Source of the DNA: Streptomyces uncialis
Lineage (GTDB): Bacteria > Actinomycetota > Actinomycetes > Streptomycetales > Streptomycetaceae
DNA: 64,000 nucleotides
NCBI RefSeq assembly: GCF_036250755.1
Contig: NZ_CP109583.1
Coordinates: forward strand, 3,782,001 to 3,846,000
Direction: 5' to 3'
This document shows positions 8,408-14,390 of this stretch, in pieces. A program made the translations under genes and the position numbers. Under the pieces are notes generated by a model. That model saw only the letters and a program-made list of their open reading frames with translations, was not told the origin of the DNA and made no database searches. Every line of letters begins with the position of its first letter. The stretch's first letter is position 1.

Positions 8408-8424
8408 TTGATCACAGGCTGACA
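8408..8424 (-). promoter_or_regulatory. Phage operator motif copy B
   Basis: Reads TGTCAGCCTGTGATCAA on the minus strand, 44 bp from copy A and 18 bp before the GTG of the next gene. It is the most divergent copy. Together A and B fill the divergent promoter region between the leftward and rightward blocks. Confidence 0.5.
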
Positions 8425-8441
8425 CCGAGGGAGGAGGGCCC

Positions 8442-8864
8442 GTGGGTGCCAAGAAGGTGCAAGACGACAACGAGGCTATGAAATGGCTGAGGTCGGGCGT
8501 CCCCTACGACGAGATTATCGAGCGATACAAGACGAAGTACAACGTAGAGACCACGCGATCCATGTGGTCGACCTATCGTCGGCGCAAGAAGATCCCCACC
8601 CGGAACGTACGCAACACCGACTTGATCCCGTGGAAGGTGCGGGAGGAGCACCGGTACGAGTACCCGGTGATGATGCTGAGGGCCGAGGGTCGACGCCTGG
8701 CAGGCAAGGAGCTGACCAAGGAGGACGAAAAGCGTCTGGCCAGCTGGAAGACTGAGTTGGAGCGGAAGGATCTCGTCGTCCATTACGACCCAGACACCGA
8801 GTCGGGTTGGTTCTACGTCCCCCGATCTGATGGGGATGACGAGCTGATCCACCCTCCCGAGTGA
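8442..8864 (+). CDS. Small helix-turn-helix phage protein, candidate immunity repressor
   Basis: 140 residues, starting at GTG 8442 behind a strong GGGAGGAGG site. Residues 10-50 look like a helix-turn-helix: AMKWLRSGVPYDEIIERYK then VETTRSMWSTYRRRKK. The rest is a conserved-looking phage domain (LIPWKVREEHRYEYPVMMLR, near 61-80, and VVHYDPDTESGWFYVPR near 112-128). Similar proteins in Streptomyces phages are recalled as hypothetical or repressor-like. It lies right of two operator copies, opposite the leftward block, and has its own terminator, which is how a lysogenic repressor is usually arranged. The repressor role is inferred. Confidence 0.5.
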   Translation: MGAKKVQDDNEAMKWLRSGVPYDEIIERYKTKYNVETTRSMWSTYRRRKKIPTRNVRNTDLIPWKVREEHRYEYPVMMLRAEGRRLAGKELTKEDEKRLASWKTELERKDLVVHYDPDTESGWFYVPRSDGDDELIHPPE

Positions 8865-8891
8865 CGCCTATCCCCCTCCCCCTCGCATCGT

Positions 8892-8922
8892 CCCCCCGTC
8901 GGAGCCCCGGCGGGGGGTTTTT
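8892..8922 (+). terminator. Terminator isolating the candidate repressor gene
   Basis: GC-rich stem CCCCCCGTCGG/CCGGCGGGGGG with loop AGCC, followed by TTTTTC. It makes the preceding gene a one-gene unit, separate from the downstream early operon. Confidence 0.75.
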
Positions 8923-9030
8923 CATTCTTGAGGCGGAGAAACGGAAGCTCATATTCCCCTTACGGTGGATCAGCTCAGCCGGATGCCGCCAGGCGATCCG
9001 TCAGAAGACTTGGAGCGAGGGGGTCAGGAT

Positions 9031-9047
9031 CGTGCTACAGGTTGACA
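9031..9047 (-). promoter_or_regulatory. Phage operator motif copy C, overlapping an early promoter -35
   Basis: Minus strand TGTCAACCTGTAGCACG. Its plus-strand end supplies the TTGACA hexamer of the promoter at 9042-9071, so a bound repressor would block RNA polymerase. Confidence 0.6.
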
Positions 9048-9071
9048 CCTGACTAACGCAGGGCATAGAAC
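9042..9071 (+). promoter_or_regulatory. Predicted early promoter (TTGACA, 18 bp, TAGAAC)
   Basis: A perfect -35 TTGACA (9042-9047) is followed after 18 bp by TAGAAC (9066-9071), which keeps four of six consensus bases. The expected start near 9078 falls in operator copy D. It would drive the rightward recombination/replication operon that starts at 9109. Confidence 0.55.
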
Positions 9072-9075
9072 GGTG

Positions 9076-9092
9076 TTAGTTACAGGTTTACA
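9076..9092 (-). promoter_or_regulatory. Phage operator motif copy D, at predicted transcription start
   Basis: Minus strand TGTAAACCTGTAACTAA, 45 bp from copy C. It overlaps the expected +1 of the early promoter and lies 17 bp before ATG 9109. Confidence 0.6.
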
Positions 9093-9108
9093 GAAAGACC
9101 ACCACCTG

Positions 9109-9372
9109 ATGAGCGCAACCGTGCCCCTGGCGGGCACCCTGCACATTGCACCTGTTCCGGGCGCAGTGCTGTATGTCGACGAGGACCAGTGGCACTACCA
9201 CCTGACCCTCGACCGGGGCGTAAGGCCGAAGGCGGTGCGCTCAGCCCTCCAGGCCGCCCAAGCCCTCGGTCTGGCGCCACTGGAGGAAGGCGAGGGGGAC
9301 CCGTACTTCCTTGACGACGGCCGCATCCGCATGGACCTGGCCCGCGTGTTCAACTTCGAAGGAGCCGCTTAA
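9109..9372 (+). CDS. Small phage early protein, function unknown
   Basis: 87 residues from ATG 9109 (MSATVPLAG). An upstream in-frame TTG 9073 would place the start inside operator D and upstream of the expected transcript start, so it was not chosen. The sequence is mixed alpha/beta with YVDEDQWHYHLTLDRG and a helical VRSALQAAQALG. No family is recognised. It is the first gene of the early rightward operon, with only two bases between its stop and the nuclease gene start. Confidence 0.6.
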   Translation: MSATVPLAGTLHIAPVPGAVLYVDEDQWHYHLTLDRGVRPKAVRSALQAAQALGLAPLEEGEGDPYFLDDGRIRMDLARVFNFEGAA

Positions 9373-9374
9373 CC

Positions 9375-10313
9375 TTGCTGCGCATTGTGAACATCGCACC
9401 GGCAGCGCCGGACATCCCCCGGGACGGATGGGGGCGCCCACTCGTCATACCGAAGCAGGGGGGCAAGCCGGTACCCCTCACCAGGACCACGACCTTCATC
9501 GACTGCATAGAGGACAAGGCCGCGTTGTCCGACTGGCGGTCCCGCATGACCCTGCTGGGGGCAGCCGCCCGGCCCGCCCTTTTGGATGCGGCGCGGCAGC
9601 TCGACCCGGCCGCCCCTGCGGACAAGCGCAGGCTGAACGCACTCGCCCAGCAGGCGCAGGACATCGCGGGAGCCAGCGTGAAGCGCGAACGAGGGACCCA
9701 TCTGCACACCCTCTCCGAGCGTGTCGACAGGGGCGAGCCGTTGCCTCTCGACACTCCGGACAGTGATCTCAGCGACATGGCGGCATACCTGACGAAGACC
9801 TCCGTCTTCGAGGTGAAAGCTGTGGAGAAGTTCGTCGTCGTGCCCGAGCTGGGGACGGCCGGCACCCTCGACCGGGCCCTTGCATACGCAGGGCCGGGCC
9901 CGCACGGCGAGCACATCGAGGGCCTGTTCATCGGCGACATCAAGACCGGCAGCGTGGAGTACGGGAAGCTGAAGATGGCGATGCAGCTCGCCGTCTACAG
10001 CCGAGGCGAGGTCTACGACCACACCCTCTGGCCCGTCGACCCCGCAGATCCGAAAGCGTTCGCGACGTGGAAGAGGCGGATCGTCCCCCCGCAAGAGGCG
10101 GCGCGGGCGTACAGCGCACTCCCCAAGGTGTCGCAGCAGTGGGGTGTGATCATCCACCTGCCCGCAGGCTCCGGCCACTGCACACTGCACTGGGTCGACC
10201 TTCAGGTCGGATGGGCCGCCGCGCGCCTGGCCCTGGAGGTGCGGACCACCCGAAGCCGCAAGGATGCGATGCTCCCGTGGGTGACCGGCGTCACCGCGCC
10301 TGCCGCCGCATAG
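9375..10313 (+). CDS. RecB/Cas4-type PD-(D/E)XK exonuclease of phage recombination
   Basis: 312 residues. The catalytic core shows the RecB-family order: a histidine region near residue 110 (RGTHLHTLSERVD), an acidic motif in GTAGTLDRAL (near 156), the D-x-K motif in FIGDIKTGS (near 190) and QLAVYS (near 206). Such phage nucleases process DNA ends in recombination with a partner annealing or ATPase protein. There is no four-cysteine Cas4 iron-sulfur cluster, so it is RecB-like rather than true Cas4. The start is TTG 9375 behind GAAGGAG. It lies second in the early operon, upstream of the RecA-like ATPase. Confidence 0.8.
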   Translation: MLRIVNIAPAAPDIPRDGWGRPLVIPKQGGKPVPLTRTTTFIDCIEDKAALSDWRSRMTLLGAAARPALLDAARQLDPAAPADKRRLNALAQQAQDIAGASVKRERGTHLHTLSERVDRGEPLPLDTPDSDLSDMAAYLTKTSVFEVKAVEKFVVVPELGTAGTLDRALAYAGPGPHGEHIEGLFIGDIKTGSVEYGKLKMAMQLAVYSRGEVYDHTLWPVDPADPKAFATWKRRIVPPQEAARAYSALPKVSQQWGVIIHLPAGSGHCTLHWVDLQVGWAAARLALEVRTTRSRKDAMLPWVTGVTAPAAA

Positions 10314-10325
10314 CCGCGCCACAAG

Positions 10326-10342
10326 TGTTAACATGTAACTAG
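10326..10342 (+). promoter_or_regulatory. Phage operator motif copy E
   Basis: TGTTAACATGTAACTAG, 16 bp before the GTG of the next gene, in the short gap after the nuclease gene. A close match to the consensus. Confidence 0.6.
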
Positions 10343-10358
10343 CAGAGAGAGGGAGCGA

Positions 10359-10808
10359 GTGAGTCAGCAGCACCACGGCGTGAGCGTGACCATCAAGTAC
10401 GGCCAGAGCTACCAGGACACGCAGGTCGCCTTTCATGGCCCACCGGCAGATGTGCGCGCCCAGATCATCGACTTCTTTGGCTTCGAATGTCAACATGTAA
10501 CTAACCTGACACTCTCAGAGCTGATCGTCGAGGCAACCAGCATCGCGCACGGGACGGGGGATATCGCCGGCATTCTCGGCGGTCGGATCGTCCCGCCCGA
10601 AGCCCCCGCCGACCCGGAAGGGAAAGAGGACCCCTGGAACCAGGCCCAGGAGTCCGCGCCCTCCAGCGGAAGCGCCTGGATCGTCGCCGAGATCGAGCGT
10701 CAGAAGAGCGTCGCTGACCTCCAGCGACTCTGGGCCGCGAACCAGGCGGCGTTCGCAGAACCGTCGGTGATGGCCGCCTACAAGGCCAAGGGGCGAGCCC
10801 TCACGTGA
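10359..10808 (+). CDS. Phage early protein, function unknown
   Basis: 149 residues from GTG 10359 behind GAGAGGGAG. Residues 8-45 have alternating hydrophobics (GVSVTIKYG, TQVAFHG) and a DFFGFE segment. The middle is Pro/Glu-rich (PPEAPADPEGKED), and the end is a helical SAWIVAEIERQKSVADLQRLWAANQ (split here) that resembles short adaptor helices. No family is recognised. The gene carries operator copy F within its own coding sequence, and its stop overlaps the next small gene by GTGA. Confidence 0.55.
   Translation: MSQQHHGVSVTIKYGQSYQDTQVAFHGPPADVRAQIIDFFGFECQHVTNLTLSELIVEATSIAHGTGDIAGILGGRIVPPEAPADPEGKEDPWNQAQESAPSSGSAWIVAEIERQKSVADLQRLWAANQAAFAEPSVMAAYKAKGRALT
10488..10504 (+). promoter_or_regulatory. 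Phage operator motif copy F, inside a gene
   Basis: TGTCAACATGTAACTAA matches the deduced consensus at every position yet lies in coding DNA, away from any start. This is the type of placement that defined stoperators in mycobacteriophage L5. Confidence 0.6.
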
Positions 10809-10939
10809 TCCGCCATCCCGCCCTGCCTGTGGCCTTCGCCGCGACCTGGCTCGCGGCCTCGATCTGGGCCCGGGGCGCGACCGTTCGCCAGCGCCATCTC
10901 GCCCCAGAGCGGGTTGCCGCCCGTCCCTCAAACGAATAA
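10805..10939 (+). CDS. Very small membrane protein
   Basis: 44 residues from GTG 10805, overlapping the previous stop as GTGA. It has a single hydrophobic stretch (LPVAFAATWLAASIWARG) followed by a basic and polar tail ending in ARPSNE. The stop TAA 10937-10939 is followed directly by the AAGGAG of the next gene. Overlap on one side and a ribosome site on the other support it as a real gene, but the function is unknown. Confidence 0.45.
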   Translation: MIRHPALPVAFAATWLAASIWARGATVRQRHLAPERVAARPSNE

Positions 10940-10956
10940 CCCAAGGAGACAAACCT

Positions 10957-11394
10957 TTGACCCTCACCTTCAAGGACATCCCCACCGTCGGTGGCGGCTG
11001 GTTCAAGCCCGTCGACCACCAGGGCGCCCCGGCCATCCTGGTCGAGGTCGCCGACTTCGAGCGCCAGCGCCCCACCCCCAACGGCCCGAAGGACTCGGCG
11101 CTGTGCACGATCTCCGTGTTCAAGGACCGCGAGGCTCTCGACGCCCTCGCCCCCGAGATCAACGCGTCCACGCGAGTTGAGCAGACACTCCTCGCTCGTG
11201 ACCTGGAAGGCATGGTCGGCGCCGCGACCATCGTTACGGTCGACCAGATTCCGCCGAAGCGTCCGGGGTCCCACCCCGCGTGGGTGTGGAGGCCCGTGAA
11301 CGACGCAGCCGTGCGCCAGAAGGTCATCGACTACGCCACCCGTCGCGAGAGCGCTGTGACGCAGGCCGCGGCGACCGCGCCCGCCTTCGACTGA
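10957..11394 (+). CDS. Phage early protein, possibly single-strand DNA binding
   Basis: 145 residues from TTG 10957 (MTLTFKDIPTVGGGWFKP) behind AAGGAG. The protein is strand-rich over residues 1-110 with aromatic residues typical of OB folds (GGGWFKPVDH, ILVEVADFERQ, PAWVWRPV) and ends in a disordered Ala/Thr-rich tail with a final acidic Asp (ATAPAFD). Abundant early phage proteins with this look, between a recombination nuclease and a RecA/DnaB-like ATPase, are often ssDNA-binding proteins. That role is inferred from position and composition only. Confidence 0.5.
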   Translation: MTLTFKDIPTVGGGWFKPVDHQGAPAILVEVADFERQRPTPNGPKDSALCTISVFKDREALDALAPEINASTRVEQTLLARDLEGMVGAATIVTVDQIPPKRPGSHPAWVWRPVNDAAVRQKVIDYATRRESAVTQAAATAPAFD

Positions 11395-11408
11395 ACGACT
11401 GGATAGAC

Positions 11409-11437
11409 GGGGCGGGCCGCCGTCCGCGGCCCGCCCC
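11409..11437 (+). terminator. Strong intra-operon hairpin
   Basis: Perfect 12-bp stem GGGGCGGGCCGC/GCGGCCCGCCCC with a 5-base loop and no T-run. It may stabilise the upstream mRNA or partly terminate, giving the preceding gene higher expression than the ATPase after it. Confidence 0.55.
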
Positions 11438-11456
11438 TCCCTGTAAGGAGAATCCC

Positions 11457-12323
11457 CTGCTTACCCCAGCAAGATCGCTCACGATGAACGCGGAAAGCGG
11501 CAAGGAGCTGCCCCGGGTCCCCGCCTTCGAGGCGCTGTACGGCCTGGGCTGTCGCCCTCGCCATGGAGAGGTGGTGATGATCGCGGGGAGAAGCGGCACG
11601 CAGAAAAGCGGCTTCGCCCTCTACTGGGTCACTCAGATGCGCTTGCCCACGCTGTACCTCAGCGCGGACATGAGCGCATTCACAGCCAGCTCCCGACTCG
11701 CCTCAATGATGACAGGCGACACGACCGCGATGGTGGAGGCAGGGATGGCGGCCGGCGGCCGACACCGCGCCCACTACATCGACGCGCTCAGCGGCATCCC
11801 TTTGACGCTCGCGTTCGGCAGCCCGATCACCTGGGAGGCCATCGACGAGGAGCTGGAGGCCCACGTCGAGCTGTGGGACGCGTTCCCCCAGGTCGTTGTC
11901 TGCGACAACCTCATGGACTTCGCCGAGGCCGAGTCGGACTACACCGCACAGATGGCTGTGATGAGCGGACTGACCGAGCTGGCCCGCGCGACCGGTGCCA
12001 CGGTGATCGTTCTGCATCACGCTTCCGACAAGTCGTGGGAGGCCAAGAGTGATCCGTGGGCTCCGCCATCCCGCGACCAGGTCAAAGGTGGGCTCAGCGA
12101 AAAGCCTGAGCTGAGCTTGAGCGTGGCCCTTGACCCGACCTCGCACGAGTACCGGGTGGCCGTGATCAAGCAAAGGATGGGCCCGTGCGACCCGACAGGG
12201 AAACGCTACGCGACCATGCGCTGTCACCCGGAGATCACTCAGTTCTCCAGGCTGGAGAAGCTGGTACCCGCCGCGTCGCCGACGCGGCCTTGGTCCCCCA
12301 CGAAGATCCTCGACGCCGCTTAG
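11457..12323 (+). CDS. RecA/DnaB-type phage ATPase (helicase or recombinase)
   Basis: About 288 residues. The Walker A motif is GRSGTQKSGFA. A hydrophobic strand ending VVVCDNLMDF is the Walker B region, and TVIVLHHASDKSW resembles the DnaB/RecA sensor-like motif 3. The C-terminal part (EYRVAVIKQRMGPCDPTG) also fits DnaB-type ATPases. There is no DnaB N-terminal domain, so it resembles short phage ATPases that act as helicase or recombinase with a primase. AAGGAG at 11445-11450 lies six bases before CTG 11457. ATG 11484 is in frame but lacks a ribosome site. Confidence 0.75.
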   Translation: MLTPARSLTMNAESGKELPRVPAFEALYGLGCRPRHGEVVMIAGRSGTQKSGFALYWVTQMRLPTLYLSADMSAFTASSRLASMMTGDTTAMVEAGMAAGGRHRAHYIDALSGIPLTLAFGSPITWEAIDEELEAHVELWDAFPQVVVCDNLMDFAEAESDYTAQMAVMSGLTELARATGATVIVLHHASDKSWEAKSDPWAPPSRDQVKGGLSEKPELSLSVALDPTSHEYRVAVIKQRMGPCDPTGKRYATMRCHPEITQFSRLEKLVPAASPTRPWSPTKILDAA

Positions 12324-12325
12324 CC

Positions 12326-12342
12326 TGTTAACATGTAACTCG
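12326..12342 (+). promoter_or_regulatory. Phage operator motif copy G, abutting a terminator
   Basis: TGTTAACATGTAACTCG ends exactly where the terminator hairpin at 12342 begins, two bases after the ATPase stop codon. Confidence 0.6.
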
Positions 12343-12364
12343 CCCGCAAGTGCGGGCATTATTT
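12342..12364 (+). terminator. Terminator after the ATPase gene
   Basis: Stem GCCCGC/GCGGGC with a four-base loop followed by ATTATTT. It separates the ATPase gene from the resolvase-primase unit and lies between operator copies G and H. Confidence 0.65.
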
Positions 12365-12374
12365 CGAGACAAGG

Positions 12375-12391
12375 TGTCAACCTGTGACTAA
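12375..12391 (+). promoter_or_regulatory. Phage operator motif copy H, overlapping a start codon
   Basis: TGTCAACCTGTGACTAA, 49 bp after copy G. Its GTG (12384-12386) is the start codon of the next gene, so the site covers the translation start. Confidence 0.6.
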
Positions 12392-12758
12392 TGTGACAAG
12401 CCGCAACCGGTCGAACCGGCGCAAGGGCGCCCAGTGGGAGACGGACCTCCGGGAGGGGCTGCGGGCCGCTGGAGAGGACGTCGAGAGCCTGCGCCTGGCC
12501 GGGGCGGAAGACGAGGGAGACCTCGTCATTCGGGAAGCGGACGGCGCCTTCCTGCTCATCGAGGCCAAGAATGCGAAGTTCGAGCCGGGGCCTTTTCTTG
12601 ACGAGGCAATGCGCGAGCGGGAAAACTTTTCCAAGCACCGTGGGATAGACCCTGAAATCGTAGAGTCCATCGTCGTGGTCAAGCGTCGCGGAAAGAGCTG
12701 GAGGAAGGCTTTCGTCCTCACTACGGTCGAAGAGTATTTCGACCTGGACCCCGAATGA
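12384..12758 (+). CDS. Holliday-junction-resolvase-like PD-(D/E)XK nuclease
   Basis: 124 residues from GTG 12384. The fold signature is RRKGAQWETDLREGL (helix with conserved Glu), LAGAEDEGDLVI (acidic active-site residues) and FLLIEAKNAKF (the E-x-K motif), followed by a helical DEAMRERENFSKHRG segment. This is the archaeal/phage Hjc-like or VRR-NUC-like pattern of small nucleases that resolve branched DNA. There is no good ribosome site, so translation may be leaderless or start very near the transcript start. Operator H covers the start codon. The stop overlaps the next gene by four bases. Confidence 0.7.
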   Translation: MTNVTSRNRSNRRKGAQWETDLREGLRAAGEDVESLRLAGAEDEGDLVIREADGAFLLIEAKNAKFEPGPFLDEAMRERENFSKHRGIDPEIVESIVVVKRRGKSWRKAFVLTTVEEYFDLDPE

Positions 12759-12952
12759 TCAGAATTCTCACACGAGACCGAAAGACCCCCTCGGTGACGA
12801 ACATCGGGGGGTGTCAGCTAGACGCTCCCGATTGGGCTTTCGAGGCATTCCTCGACTGCCTCAATGACCCTGAATTCGACGGGCCGCTGATGATGGCTGT
12901 CGAGGAGCTATACCAGGTTCCCATTGCCGACCTGGATTGGATGCTCCCGTGA
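12755..12952 (+). CDS. Small phage protein, function unknown
   Basis: 65 residues, ATG 12755 overlapping the nuclease stop. The sequence is acidic and helical in the middle (WAFEAFLDCLNDPEFDG) and ends PIADLDWMLP. No family is recognised. It sits between the nuclease and primase genes with four-base overlaps on both sides, so it is expected to be co-translated with them. Confidence 0.6.
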   Translation: MIRILTRDRKTPSVTNIGGCQLDAPDWAFEAFLDCLNDPEFDGPLMMAVEELYQVPIADLDWMLP

Positions 12953-13383
12953 AGTACACCCGCGTTGACCACGACAGAGCGCCAGCCGACGAGAAGCCTC
13001 TGCTGGAGGCCGCCTACGAGCACTACGGGCTCGACTTCAACCCGGAACGAGCCATCGGGATGGCGTGCTGCCCCTTCCATGAGGACGGCACGCCGTCATT
13101 CTCGTACAACCTCAACCGACAGCTCTGGAAATGTCACTCCTGTGGCGCCGGAGGGGACGTGTACGAGTTCATCATCCGCTATGAAACCGTCGTGAACCAG
13201 AAAGAGATCACCTTTGTCGGAGCGAAGTCCCTTGCAGCCTCTCTCGGACTCGCAGCGCGAGATGATGGAGGAAGCAACGGCGAGCTATCAGGAAGCTCTT
13301 ACGCGGGAAGCCGCACGGTATCTGCTCGACCGAGGAATAGGCCGCGATCAGGCGGCTATACACCGGCTTGGCGTCGTCGCTGA
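12949..13383 (+). CDS. DNA primase zinc-binding (CHC2) subunit
   Basis: 144 residues from GTG 12949, overlapping the previous stop as GTGA. A TTG 12937 in frame is the alternative start. Residues 35-75 form a CHC2-type zinc finger: CCPFHEDGTPSFSYN then LWKCHSCGAGGDVYEF. This domain in DnaG-type primases recognises template and tethers the catalytic Toprim part. The C-terminus is a basic, Ser/Arg-rich tail (PRNRPRSGGYTPAWRRR). The last 170 bases overlap the Toprim gene in a different frame, so primase is encoded as two proteins, or as one by frameshifting. Confidence 0.8.
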   Translation: MKYTRVDHDRAPADEKPLLEAAYEHYGLDFNPERAIGMACCPFHEDGTPSFSYNLNRQLWKCHSCGAGGDVYEFIIRYETVVNQKEITFVGAKSLAASLGLAARDDGGSNGELSGSSYAGSRTVSARPRNRPRSGGYTPAWRRR

Positions 13384-13927
13384 CATCCCCTTCCCCGGCC
13401 ATGAGCGTTTCCGCGGAATGCTTGCCATCCCATACATCGGTCACGACGGCCGAGTCCTCACGCTGCGATTTCGCTGCCTGGAGGACCACGACCACCGGGC
13501 GCACTTCCACGGCAAGTACAACTCCATCAAGGACGATCCGCCAAGGCTCTACGGCATCGCCGACGTACACCGCGCCGGAGACACCATCGACGTGACCGAG
13601 GGCGAACTCGACGCCGTCGTCCTGCGAATGATCGGCCTCCATGCCGTCGCCGTCCCCGGCGCCGCTCTGTGGCTCGGCCGGCATCGCCGAATGCTCGCCG
13701 GGTTCTCCCGCGTGCGCGTCTGGGGAGATCCCGACGACGCGGGTGCCGAGTTCGCCTCGAAGGTGTGCCGGTCGCTTCCACGATCGTCTCGCAGTATCCG
13801 GCTGCGGCTCGGCGATGTGTCCGAGACCTACCAGCAAGAGGGTGCTCCGGCCCTCCTCGCCCTGGCCGAGGCGGGAGCGCTCACCACCACCTCGGGCGCC
13901 AACCGCCTCGACAGGGAGGTGGCATGA
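13214..13927 (+). CDS. DNA primase Toprim (catalytic) subunit
   Basis: 237 residues if started at TTG 13214. ATG 13262 is a shorter option. Residues 28-75 are a primase-like region (ALTREAARYLLDRGIGRDQA, then FRGMLAIPYIGHDGRVLTLRFRC split). The Toprim catalytic motifs are VTEGELDAVVL (the conserved Glu) and VWGDPDDAGAEF (the Asp pair), which bind metal for primer synthesis. Together with the zinc-finger gene it makes a DnaG-like primase for phage replication. It is unusual in overlapping the zinc-finger gene by up to 170 bases. Its stop overlaps the next gene as ATGA. Confidence 0.82.
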   Translation: MSERSPLQPLSDSQREMMEEATASYQEALTREAARYLLDRGIGRDQAAIHRLGVVADIPFPGHERFRGMLAIPYIGHDGRVLTLRFRCLEDHDHRAHFHGKYNSIKDDPPRLYGIADVHRAGDTIDVTEGELDAVVLRMIGLHAVAVPGAALWLGRHRRMLAGFSRVRVWGDPDDAGAEFASKVCRSLPRSSRSIRLRLGDVSETYQQEGAPALLALAEAGALTTTSGANRLDREVA

Positions 13928-14175
13928 GCACGGCCCTGACCTGCCCTGACTTCATGGACGGCCGAGGGTGCGGCCACATTCAGCCGATCGACGGCGACCT
14001 CGCAGCCGCACGGGCCGCCCTACGGAATCACCTGCAAGGTAGGCACGGCGGTTACATGTGGACGAGGGAGCAAGCCGAACGAGCTGCCCGCCAAGCCAAA
14101 CCGAGATCGCTGGACACCGCCCGGCGGCTTCTCGCCAAGGCGCACCGCGATCACCTCGCCAAATGGGGCCGATGA
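13924..14175 (+). CDS. Small phage protein, function unknown
   Basis: 83 residues from ATG 13924, overlapping the Toprim stop. An N-terminal motif with Cys and His (TCPDFMDGRGCGHIQPIDG, and later HLQGRHGG) could bind zinc. The rest is basic and helical (REQAERAARQAKPRSLDTARRL split). The Cys-x(8)-Cys-x-His and His pair pattern suggests a small zinc-finger protein. It is co-translated with primase by overlap. Confidence 0.55.
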   Translation: MSTALTCPDFMDGRGCGHIQPIDGDLAAARAALRNHLQGRHGGYMWTREQAERAARQAKPRSLDTARRLLAKAHRDHLAKWGR

Positions 14176-14390
14176 GTGCCGCGCTGCCGGGAAGCCCCGG
14201 CCCCCGCCTCCTCGGCATATGGGAATCGCTCGACCCTGACGAGCGCGCCGTCTTCGAGCGGCACCTCCTCGAAGGCACTGCGGCCGAGGATCTCGTCTGG
14301 ATTCTCGCCCGCTACGGACACCGCGTGTCCGCATCCACGATCCGTACGTACCGGCGCCGACTGCGCCAGGAAGAGAGCAAGCAAGCTTGA
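14172..14390 (+). CDS. Small helix-turn-helix-like phage protein
   Basis: 72 residues from ATG 14172, overlapping the previous stop as ATGA. The core LDPDERAVFERHLLEG followed by DLVWILARYGHRVSASTIRTYRRRLRQ (split) has the shape of a helix-turn-helix whose recognition helix would be ASTIRTYRRR. Such proteins in phages act as small transcription factors or terminase-like adaptors. The exact role is unknown. It is followed by a TTGA overlap with the metallophosphoesterase gene. Confidence 0.55.
   Translation: MSAALPGSPGPRLLGIWESLDPDERAVFERHLLEGTAAEDLVWILARYGHRVSASTIRTYRRRLRQEESKQA

Noticed and set aside
9375..10313. Cas4-like nuclease as a CRISPR sign
   Set aside because: There are no Cas1/Cas2 genes and no array. 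It lacks the cluster cysteines and sits in a phage recombination operon.
13214..13383. Sequencing error as the only reason for the split primase
   Set aside because: Both overlapping frames give plausible protein ends and starts, so a real overlap is more likely, though comparison with relatives is needed.
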